A program made the translations under genes and the position numbers. A model generated the notes under the pieces. The model was not told the DNA's origin, did no database searches, and was given only the letters and a program-made list of their open reading frames with translations. Of a stretch of DNA of 5,350 bases, positions 1 through 4,793 are shown in pieces. Positions within the stretch are counted from its first letter, which is position 1; the number at the start of each line of letters is the position of its first letter. The DNA comes from an uncultured Clostridia bacterium (GTDB taxonomy: Bacteria; Bacillota; Clostridia; Christensenellales; Borkfalkiaceae), in NCBI GenBank assembly GCA_945834965.1, contig CAMAHZ010000092.1, forward strand, positions 1-5,350. The letters are read 5' to 3'.

Positions 1-1895
1 AAGATTGCAGAGACGGGAAAACGCAGGTTTTTAAGCTCGGTTAAAATTCTTCCGCTTTGCCGCGTGCCCATAAAGTCGCCGCCGCCCCTAATCTGCAAGT
101 CGGCTTCGGCAATGGCAAAACCGTCGGAATTGTTCTTTACTACCGCAAGCCTTTCCCTTGCCTGTTCGGTTTCGCTGTCGGAGAGCAGGAAACAATAGCT
201 CTTTTCGCTGCCCCTGCCTACTCTGCCCCTTAGCTGGTGCAGCTGAGAAAGCCCGAACATATCGGCGTTGTAAATAACCATAATCGTTGCATCGGGAACG
301 TCTACGCCTACTTCGATAACCGTAGTAGAAACAAGGCAGTTCAGGCGCTTAGCGCGGAAATCTTCCATTATCTCTTCCTTCTGCTTATCCTTCATCTTGC
401 CGTGCAAAAGCCCTATTTTAAGCTTAGGCAACGCCTTTTGCAAGTCCTCGCATAGCTCCGTGACCGACATTGCCGTCCCTTCCTCGTCGCCTTCGATTTT
501 GGGGCAGACAAAGTAAGCTTGCTGACCCTGCTCTGCTTGCTGACCTATCCACCTAAGCATATCGTTATATCTGCTTCGTTTTACGATTGACGTGGATATA
601 TCCTGCCGCGAACGCGGTTTTTCCTTTATCGTGGTAACGTCTAAATCGCCGTAAAAAACGAGCGAGAGCGTACGGGGTATGGGCGTTGCGCTCATAACCA
701 AGCAGTCACAATTCGTGCCTTTTTCAGTAAGAGCGGAGCGCTGGGCAACGCCGAAACGCTGTTGTTCGTCGCACACAACCATAGATAATGCGGCAAAATT
801 GACGTCTTTTTGTATAACTGCGTGCGTTCCGCACACGATTTTAATACTTCCGTCCTGTAAACCCTTTTTAATCTCTCTCTTTTCGGCGGCAGGCGTCGAA
901 CCCGACAAAAAACGCACTTCGTATTCGGGAAAATATCTCTTAATCTGTGCCGCATTCTGGCGCGCAAGCACTTCCGTCGGGGACAGCATTGCCGCCTGAA
1001 AACCCGATTTAACCGCCATATATATGGCAGTTAACGCAACTGCCGTCTTACCGCAGCCAACGTCGCCTTGAATAAGCCTGTTCATAGTTTTAGGGGAACG
1101 GACGTCGGCAAAAATTTCTCTTATTGCCGCCTTTTGCCCTTCGGTAAACTCAAACGGAAAGCGGTGGGTAAACTCTGCAATATCTTCCCCCGTGACCGAA
1201 TAGCGGTTGGTTCTGACCACTTCCCTGTCGCCCTTTATCATCTTGAACGCCGAGACGAGCAAGAAGTATTCTTCGATTGCAATGCGTTCGCCTGCTACGG
1301 AAATCTCTTGCTCGCTCTCAGGCGCGTGCACCTTGAAATAGGCTTCCCTAAGCGGGGTCAAGCCGTATTTTTTCTGCAAGGGATAGGGTATTTTACTCGT
1401 AATCTCAATCTTAGTCAAGCCCTGCGCAATCGCCCTTCTCACGTCGCCTTGAGAGAGCGTACCCGTAAGCGGATAGACGGGGATTATCCCCTTAAGCCTT
1501 GAGACCTTTTCCGCACTTTCAAAGGTGGGGTTGACCATAGACGCACCCATACCGTACCTGTTTTGCACCCTGCCGTAAAAAAGATATTCGCCGCTTTTTA
1601 GCTTTTGCGCAACGTACGGCTGGTTAAACCATATGGTTTGGAAGAAGTTGTCGCCCTGCTTGCACAGCGCCTTTACGTACGGGCGGCGTGAGTAGTTGTT
1701 GACTTCTACGCTTAGCACTTCGCAATCGACCAAGGCGTATGCGTTATGCCTTAGCTCCGTTATCGAGTTGACCTTGGTTAAATCTAAATAGGCACGCGGA
1801 AAGAGCTTGACCAGCTCTTCCACAGAACGAGCGCCAAGCTTTGCAAACTGTTTTTCCCTTGTGTCGGAAACGTATTTTAACTGCGTCAACTTCAT
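1..1895 (-). CDS. recG: ATP-dependent DNA helicase RecG (3' end outside window)
   Basis: RecG is a superfamily 2 helicase/translocase that regresses stalled replication forks and processes branched recombination intermediates in the nucleoid. About 631 codons are visible; bacterial RecG is usually 680-695 residues, so about 50-60 C-terminal residues are off the left edge. Seen in order: an N-terminal helical part ending in FPRAY (32-36); an OB-fold/wedge region (about 50-125, with WFNQPY at 89-94); IPVYPLT (138-144); Walker A GDVGCGKT (277-284); PTEVLARQ (306-313); GTHAVIQ (356-362); motif II DEQQRFGV (376-383); SATPIPRTL (402-410); QLHQLRGRVGRG (551-562); and the RecG translocation motif, RGGGDFMGTRQSG (603-615). 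The start is the ATG at 1895-1893, preceded by AAGG with 6-nt spacing. Oddities: motif II reads DEQQ rather than the usual DEQH, and the usual N-terminal GxGPKR hairpin motif is not recognisable. It lies 60 bp downstream of fakA in the same direction. Identification is very secure. Confidence 0.97.
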   Translation of the reverse strand, partial: MKLTQLKYVSDTREKQFAKLGARSVEELVKLFPRAYLDLTKVNSITELRHNAYALVDCEVLSVEVNNYSRRPYVKALCKQGDNFFQTIWFNQPYVAQKLKSGEYLFYGRVQNRYGMGASMVNPTFESAEKVSRLKGIIPVYPLTGTLSQGDVRRAIAQGLTKIEITSKIPYPLQKKYGLTPLREAYFKVHAPESEQEISVAGERIAIEEYFLLVSAFKMIKGDREVVRTNRYSVTGEDIAEFTHRFPFEFTEGQKAAIREIFADVRSPKTMNRLIQGDVGCGKTAVALTAIYMAVKSGFQAAMLSPTEVLARQNAAQIKRYFPEYEVRFLSGSTPAAEKREIKKGLQDGSIKIVCGTHAVIQKDVNFAALSMVVCDEQQRFGVAQRSALTEKGTNCDCLVMSATPIPRTLSLVFYGDLDVTTIKEKPRSRQDISTSIVKRSRYNDMLRWIGQQAEQGQQAYFVCPKIEGDEEGTAMSVTELCEDLQKALPKLKIGLLHGKMKDKQKEEIMEDFRAKRLNCLVSTTVIEVGVDVPDATIMVIYNADMFGLSQLHQLRGRVGRGSEKSYCFLLSDSETEQARERLAVVKNNSDGFAIAEADLQIRGGGDFMGTRQSGRILTELKNLRFPVSAI

Positions 1896-1905
1896 ATTTA
1901 ACCTT

Positions 1906-1938
1906 AAAATGCAAAACGGGGAACCTGACGGCTCCCCG
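1906..1938 (-). terminator. Terminator-like hairpin between fakA and recG
   Basis: Read on the minus strand, CGGGGAGCC (1938-1930) and GGTTCCCCG (1925-1917) form a 9-bp stem with one G-U pair and a GTCA tetraloop. TTTT, GCA and TTTT follow directly (1916-1906). The shape is that of a rho-independent terminator, though the T-tract is interrupted. It starts 18 nt after the fakA stop codon and ends just before the recG ribosome binding site, so it may end most fakA transcripts or attenuate recG. No strong recG promoter is obvious in the 60-bp gap. Confidence 0.6.
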
Positions 1939-1955
1939 AAATTTATACGAAAATT

Positions 1956-3605
1956 CTACTCTAAACTTACTATATAGTAATAAACGGGCTGACCGCCGAA
2001 GTGGAAGTCCACGTCGCAGTCGGGGAAGGCTTCGCTAACCTTATCTGCAAGCGCTTGCGCCTGCTCTTCTTCTACGCCTTCGCCGTAGTACAGCGTAATC
2101 ATCTCGTGTTCGCTGTTCTTCATCGACTTGATAAGCGATAGGGTTACCGTTTCGATATCGCTGCCCTTTGCCAAAATCTTCTTGGAATTGAGACCGATTA
2201 TGTCGCCCTGCTGCAGCTTAAAGCCGTTCATAGTCGTGTTGCGCACCGCGTACGTAACCTGACCTGCCGCTACGTTGTCGATAGCGTGGGTCATATTCGT
2301 CTTGTTTTCGGGTACGCTCTCTTCGGGGTTGAACGCAAGCGCAGCCGCAAAGCCCTGCGGCACGTTCTTGGTGGGGATAACGTGAATAGTACGGTTGTTA
2401 ACAAGCCCCTTTGCCTGCTCTGCCGCAAGGATAATGTTGGAATTGTTGGGGAACACGAATACGTTGGACGCGTTTATCTTCTGTACTGCGTCCGCTATAT
2501 CCTGAGCGGAAGGGTTCATAGTCTGACCGCCTTCTATAACCCTGTCTACCATTAAATCCTTGAATATCTCGCTCAAACCTTCGCCTGCGCAGATGGCGAG
2601 CATACCCATCTCCTTCTTCTCGGCTTCGAGCTTCTTCTTAAGTTGTCGGTTCTCTTCGAGCATGTTCTCGATTTTAATTCTGTCAAGCTCGCCAAGCTCA
2701 AGCGCGTAAGTGAGTGCAACGCCGGGGGTGTTGGTGTGAACGTGAACCTTTATAAACTCTAAATCGCCTATACAGATAACGCTGTCGCCCAAGCCCATAA
2801 GCTTTTCCTTAAGCTTATCTATATCGGCAAGCGTAGTCTGCGGCTTTAAGTTGATTACGAAAAATTCCGTGCAGTAAGCAAATTCGATATCACCCAAGTC
2901 GAGATTGATAATATCCGAGTTATCGTCGAAATCGGGTTCCTTTACACTTTCCTGCGCTTCGGTAGGCATATTGTCGGTACCGATGTCTTCACCGGTAATC
3001 GCCGCCAAAAAGCCGCGCATAATGGTCATAAGACCCATACCGCCGGAGTCAACTACGCCGGCTTTTTTCAATACGGGCAAAAGCTCGGGCGTCTGTGCCA
3101 AGGCTTCATCGCCGACGGCAATGAGCGCCTTTAAAAATTCGCCTACGTCCTTATTTTTAGACGCAAGCTTAGAAGCCGATTCGCTCATAAGCCTTACAAC
3201 CGTTAAAATCGTACCTTCCTTAGGAATGGACACGGCAGAGTATGCTACTTTTGTGCCGTTTTCAAGCGCCTTAGCGAAGGTTTTGGTATCAAAATTCTCT
3301 TTACATTCCCTTAATACGGAACAAATACCCCTGAAAATCTGGGAAGAAATAACGCCCGAGTTGCCCCTTGCGCCCCTTAACGCACCCTTTGAAACGGAAT
3401 CGCAAATTTCCTGAAAGCGGTTAGAAGAGCAAGCGTTCATCTCTTTAACTGCGGACTGTAAAGTGAGCGACATATTAGTACCCGTGTCGCCGTCGGGAAC
3501 GGGGAAGACGTTCAAAGCGTCTATTTTTGCCCTGTTTATTTCAAGCATTCTTGCACCGGATGCAACCATTTTACGGAATTCGGTACTGTTGACTGTTTTC
3601 TGCAT
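1956..3605 (-). CDS. fakA: Fatty acid kinase ATP-binding subunit FakA (DAK2/YloV family)
   Basis: FakA, with the lipid-binding partner FakB, phosphorylates fatty acids to acyl-phosphates that feed PlsX/PlsY phospholipid synthesis (family knowledge). The 549 residues match the usual length of about 550 (B. subtilis YloV). Seen: an N-terminal DhaL-type kinase domain (about 1-200) with the metal/ATP motif NVFPVPDGDTGTN (31-43; Asp37 and Asp39), GARGNSGVISSQ (77-88), EGTILTV (129-135) and VDSGGMG (183-189); an acidic linker (about 204-234); a middle domain beginning near YCTEFFV (242-248) with Cys243, His286 and His288 (in VHVHTN), matching a Cys/His-x-His pattern I recall as structural zinc ligands in S. 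aureus FakA; and a C-terminal EDD-like domain (about 330-549) with FPNNSNIILAAEQ and PTKNVPQG. The ATG at 3605-3603 follows GAGGAAA with good spacing. The stop is TAG at 1956-1958. No fakB (DegV family) lies in the window. Older annotations call this a DAK2-domain or dihydroxyacetone-kinase-like protein; it is not a glycerone kinase. Confidence 0.95.
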   Translation of the reverse strand: MQKTVNSTEFRKMVASGARMLEINRAKIDALNVFPVPDGDTGTNMSLTLQSAVKEMNACSSNRFQEICDSVSKGALRGARGNSGVISSQIFRGICSVLRECKENFDTKTFAKALENGTKVAYSAVSIPKEGTILTVVRLMSESASKLASKNKDVGEFLKALIAVGDEALAQTPELLPVLKKAGVVDSGGMGLMTIMRGFLAAITGEDIGTDNMPTEAQESVKEPDFDDNSDIINLDLGDIEFAYCTEFFVINLKPQTTLADIDKLKEKLMGLGDSVICIGDLEFIKVHVHTNTPGVALTYALELGELDRIKIENMLEENRQLKKKLEAEKKEMGMLAICAGEGLSEIFKDLMVDRVIEGGQTMNPSAQDIADAVQKINASNVFVFPNNSNIILAAEQAKGLVNNRTIHVIPTKNVPQGFAAALAFNPEESVPENKTNMTHAIDNVAAGQVTYAVRNTTMNGFKLQQGDIIGLNSKKILAKGSDIETVTLSLIKSMKNSEHEMITLYYGEGVEEEQAQALADKVSEAFPDCDVDFHFGGQPVYYYIVSLE

Positions 3606-3613
3606 TTAAGTTT

Positions 3614-3651
3614 CCTCTTGTGAGCAACCGTATCTCTCTCTACGTTCTCAC
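3614..3651 (-). promoter_or_regulatory. Structured fakA leader: hairpin abutting the ribosome binding site
   Basis: On the minus strand, GTGAG-AAC-GTA (3651-3641) pairs with TAC-G-GTT-G-CTCAC (3632-3620). This gives an 11-bp stem with two single-G bulges on the 3' side and an 8-nt loop GAGAGAGA (3640-3633). The stem ends two bases before the GAGG ribosome binding site (3617-3614), which itself stays unpaired. The purine-rich loop resembles a ribosome binding site and could also pair with the CTCTCT tract at 3744-3739 in a read-through transcript. A regulatory role is inference; no known riboswitch class is recognised. Confidence 0.4.
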
Positions 3652-3734
3652 GGAAATAATATTTTTTCTCTCTGTTGTATTAAAGTTTAAGTTTCAAGCG
3701 CACGTAAAAGACCGCCGCAAAATTAAAGGCAACC

Positions 3735-3774
3735 AAAAAGAGAGTTAAACTGAAATTACTTAAAGTTTAACCCC
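3735..3774 (-). terminator. Weak terminator-like hairpin at the 3' end of yloU
   Basis: On the minus strand, GGGGTTAAAC (3774-3765, inside the last yloU codons) can pair with GTTTAACTCT (3750-3741). This gives 10 bp including two G-U pairs and a 14-nt loop that contains the TAA stop (3762-3760). CTTTTT follows (3740-3735). The T-tract and position suit an intrinsic terminator, but the stem is AT-rich with a large loop, so partial read-through into fakA is more likely than full termination. Confidence 0.35.
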
Positions 3775-4110
3775 TATGATGTTTACGTTTACGGTATCTA
3801 CAATCATACCCGTAAACTTTTCTACCTTATACTTAATAGCCTCTTTAAGGCTCTCTGCGACGGCGTTGATGGATACGCCGTATTTGATTATAACGTTTAC
3901 GTCAATAAAAATTCTATCCCCGTTAGTGGTGACCTTAACGCCCTTTCCGTCGTTCTGCCTTTTAAGTAGCTCCGAAATAGAGTCCGACAGGCGGCGTGAA
4001 ACGGTGTCTACAATGCCGTAGCACTCTAAGGCGGCGTTTGCAGCTACCTTTGCTATGGCTAAATCGGATATTGAAATTTTACCGTATACGTTGCTGGTAT
4101 TTACCGACAT
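3760..4110 (-). CDS. yloU: Asp23/Gls24 family envelope stress-response protein (YloU-like)
   Basis: This is a 116-residue cytoplasmic protein of the Asp23/Gls24 (DUF322) family, whose members associate with the membrane and with alkaline or cell-envelope stress in Gram-positive bacteria; the biochemical role of the short YloU type is unknown. Seen: the opening VYGKISIS (8-15), the helix IAKVAANAALECYGIV (19-34) that matches the family's IAxxAaxECyGVV pattern, a basic middle (SRRLSDSISELLKRQ), the strand IFIDVNVIIKYGV, and the C-terminal helix/strand EAIKYKVEKFTGM then VNVNIIGV. It has no signal peptide or membrane segment. The length is typical for a single-domain member. The ATG at 4110-4108 follows AAGGA with 7-nt spacing. 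It is the first gene of the minus-strand series yloU-fakA-recG and diverges from rpmB, an arrangement conserved in Bacillota, which supports the orthology to B. subtilis yloU. Confidence 0.93.
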   Translation of the reverse strand: MSVNTSNVYGKISISDLAIAKVAANAALECYGIVDTVSRRLSDSISELLKRQNDGKGVKVTTNGDRIFIDVNVIIKYGVSINAVAESLKEAIKYKVEKFTGMIVDTVNVNIIGVKL

Positions 4111-4124
4111 AAGACAATCCTTTT

Positions 4125-4164
4125 GGTCAAGGGGGGCTACCTGACCCCACGTTTTAGCTTGACC
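4125..4164 (-). promoter_or_regulatory. yloU leader with mutually exclusive hairpins
   Basis: On the minus strand the leader holds GGTCAAG (4164-4158), then GGTCAGG (4146-4140), then CTTGACC (4131-4125). The first arm pairs perfectly with the last over 7 bp, enclosing a possible GGGG/CCCC inner stem. The second pairs with the same last arm over 7 bp with one G-U and an 8-nt loop TAGCCCCC. Only one of the two can form at a time. The element ends three bases before the AAGG ribosome binding site and fills most of the predicted 60-nt leader. I do not recognise it as a known riboswitch or leader family. Confidence 0.45.
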
Positions 4165-4176
4165 ACATATATAATT

Positions 4177-4205
4177 AGTTTAACGCCTTTTTACATATTT
4201 TGCAA
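4177..4205 (-). promoter_or_regulatory. Predicted sigma-A-type promoter for yloU (-fakA-recG)
   Basis: On the minus strand a -35 box TTGCAA (4205-4200; 4 of 6 consensus) and a -10 box TAAACT (4182-4177; 4 of 6) are separated by exactly 17 bp. The start of transcription would be near 4170, giving a leader of about 60 nt that begins just before the hairpin element. Flanking DNA is extremely AT-rich, which favours promoter opening. Confidence 0.55.
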
Positions 4206-4296
4206 GTAGTTTGATATATTTTGCTTTAATTTGTTATTACTGACATTAAATATATTAATAATACTTAAAAATATTTCAACCCGTACCCGTTTTTGA

Positions 4297-4325
4297 TTGA
4301 TTTTTTTAATAATAGGTGATATTAT
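4297..4325 (+). promoter_or_regulatory. Predicted extended -10 promoter for rpmB
   Basis: A -35 box TTGATT (4297-4302; 4 of 6 consensus) is followed after 17 bp by TATTAT (4320-4325; 5 of 6). A TG dinucleotide at 4317-4318 sits one base upstream of the -10 box, making an extended -10. Transcription would start near 4332, giving a leader of about 63 nt. An overlapping TTGATT at 4293-4298 would give a 21-bp spacer and is less likely. The promoter does not overlap the divergent yloU promoter, about 90 bp away. Confidence 0.65.
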
Positions 4326-4331
4326 AGTTTA

Positions 4332-4359
4332 GCTATTCAAGTGGATAGCGTTATTTTTA
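4332..4359 (+). promoter_or_regulatory. Hairpin at the 5' end of the rpmB transcript
   Basis: GCTATTC (4332-4338) and GGATAGC (4343-4349) form a 7-bp stem with one U-G pair and an AAGT loop. GTTATTTTT follows (4350-4358). It begins almost exactly at the predicted start of transcription. It could stabilise the 5' end of the mRNA or, given the T-rich tail, act as a weak attenuator; the sequence alone does not decide between these. Confidence 0.35.
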
Positions 4360-4394
4360 ACCTTTGAAATACACCTGTACAGGAGGATAACGAT

Positions 4395-4580
4395 ATGTCA
4401 AGAGTATGTAGCGTATGCGGTAAGGGTCAGACCACCGGCAACAACGTAAGCCACTCAAAGAGAAGAACGAGAAGGACCTTTAAGGCTAACGTTCAGAAGG
4501 TTTCCTACGTCAACGACGAAGGCAAAATCGTAAACGATTACGTTTGCGCAAGGTGCCTTAAAAAAGTTAAAAGGGCATAA
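4395..4580 (+). CDS. rpmB: Large ribosomal subunit protein bL28, zinc-binding form
   Basis: bL28 is a small basic protein of the 50S ribosomal subunit. The 61-residue product is the usual length for Gram-positive L28. Seen: an N-terminal CSVCGKG with Cys5 and Cys8, the conserved NNVSHSKRRTRRTFKANVQ (16-34) with its rRNA-contacting basic cluster, and a C-terminal CARC with Cys51 and Cys54. The two CxxC pairs make this a C+ (zinc-ribbon) version; organisms that also carry a cysteine-free copy switch between them under zinc limitation, but only one copy is visible here. The ATG at 4395 follows a perfect AGGAGG (4381-4386) with 8-nt spacing. The AGG at 4381-4383 also forms one arm of the DNA palindrome CCTGTACAGG (4374-4383). 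The gene is monocistronic in the window and diverges from yloU. Confidence 0.97.
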   Translation: MSRVCSVCGKGQTTGNNVSHSKRRTRRTFKANVQKVSYVNDEGKIVNDYVCARCLKKVKRA

Positions 4581-4584
4581 GTTA

Positions 4585-4605
4585 CCGTCGCTTTTTTTGC
4601 GGCGG
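4585..4605 (+). repeat. GC-rich inverted repeat with a T7 loop after rpmB
   Basis: CCGTCGC (4585-4591) and GCGGCGG (4599-4605) form a 7-bp stem with one U-G pair, starting 5 nt past the rpmB stop. The T-run lies in the loop rather than after the stem, so this is not a standard terminator. It may protect the mRNA 3' end. Confidence 0.4.
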
Positions 4606-4649
4606 CTTAAAGTCAACCGCATAATCCACTCGGCGGTCTGCACGGCAAA

Positions 4650-4672
4650 GCGTAACTTTAGTTGCGCATTTT
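4650..4672 (+). terminator. Possible first terminator of rpmB
   Basis: GCGTAAC (4650-4656) and GTTGCGC (4661-4667) make a 7-bp stem with one U-G pair and a TTTA tetraloop, followed by ATTTT (4668-4672). The short T-tract makes it a moderate intrinsic terminator candidate on the plus strand. Its GTAAC arm could instead pair with GTTAC at 4581-4585 just after the rpmB stop. Confidence 0.45.
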
Positions 4673-4737
4673 AAAATATTTTCCACTTTGTAGAAACGTC
4701 AAGCCGCGCAGTTAATCCTACTAAAATTAACTAAAAG

Positions 4738-4770
4738 AAAAATGAGTTCGAATTTGAACTCATTTTTTTT
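4738..4770. terminator. Strong bidirectional terminator between rpmB and the repeat-protein gene
   Basis: A perfect 12-bp inverted repeat pairs 4738-4749 (AAAAATGAGTTC) with 4756-4767 (GAACTCATTTTT) around a 6-nt loop. Eight T's end the plus-strand version (4763-4770). The minus-strand version ends in TTTTTCTTTT. It sits between two convergent genes, 24 nt past the stop codon of the minus-strand repeat protein, and serves both directions. Confidence 0.85.
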
Positions 4771-4793
4771 ATTGCTTGAATTTATAAACCGCA

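Noticed and set aside
1068..1502. 144-codon open frame on the plus strand
   Set aside because: It is antisense to the helicase core of recG and shows no domain features; it is a shadow frame.
2905..3414. 169-codon open frame on the plus strand
   Set aside because: It lies wholly antisense within the secure fakA gene, has no ribosome binding site logic or recognisable family, and its composition mirrors the opposite-strand codons.
3652..3735. A separate promoter for fakA (for example TTTAAT with a 17-bp spacer to TATTAT)
   Set aside because: The -35 match is only 3 of 6, and TTGAAA nearby has no -10 box at proper spacing; not strong enough to annotate.
4125..4164. T-box or known riboswitch upstream of yloU
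   Set aside because: The leader is too short and lacks T-box or other recognised conserved core sequences; only simple competing stems are seen.
4211..4240. Second plus-strand promoter, TTGATA with an 18-bp spacer to TATTAC
   Set aside because: The -35 box is good, but the -10 box is weaker than the extended -10 at 4317-4325, and such matches are expected by chance in this very AT-rich stretch.
4455..4643. 62-codon open frame on the minus strand over rpmB
   Set aside because: It is antisense to the highly conserved rpmB and has no known protein features.
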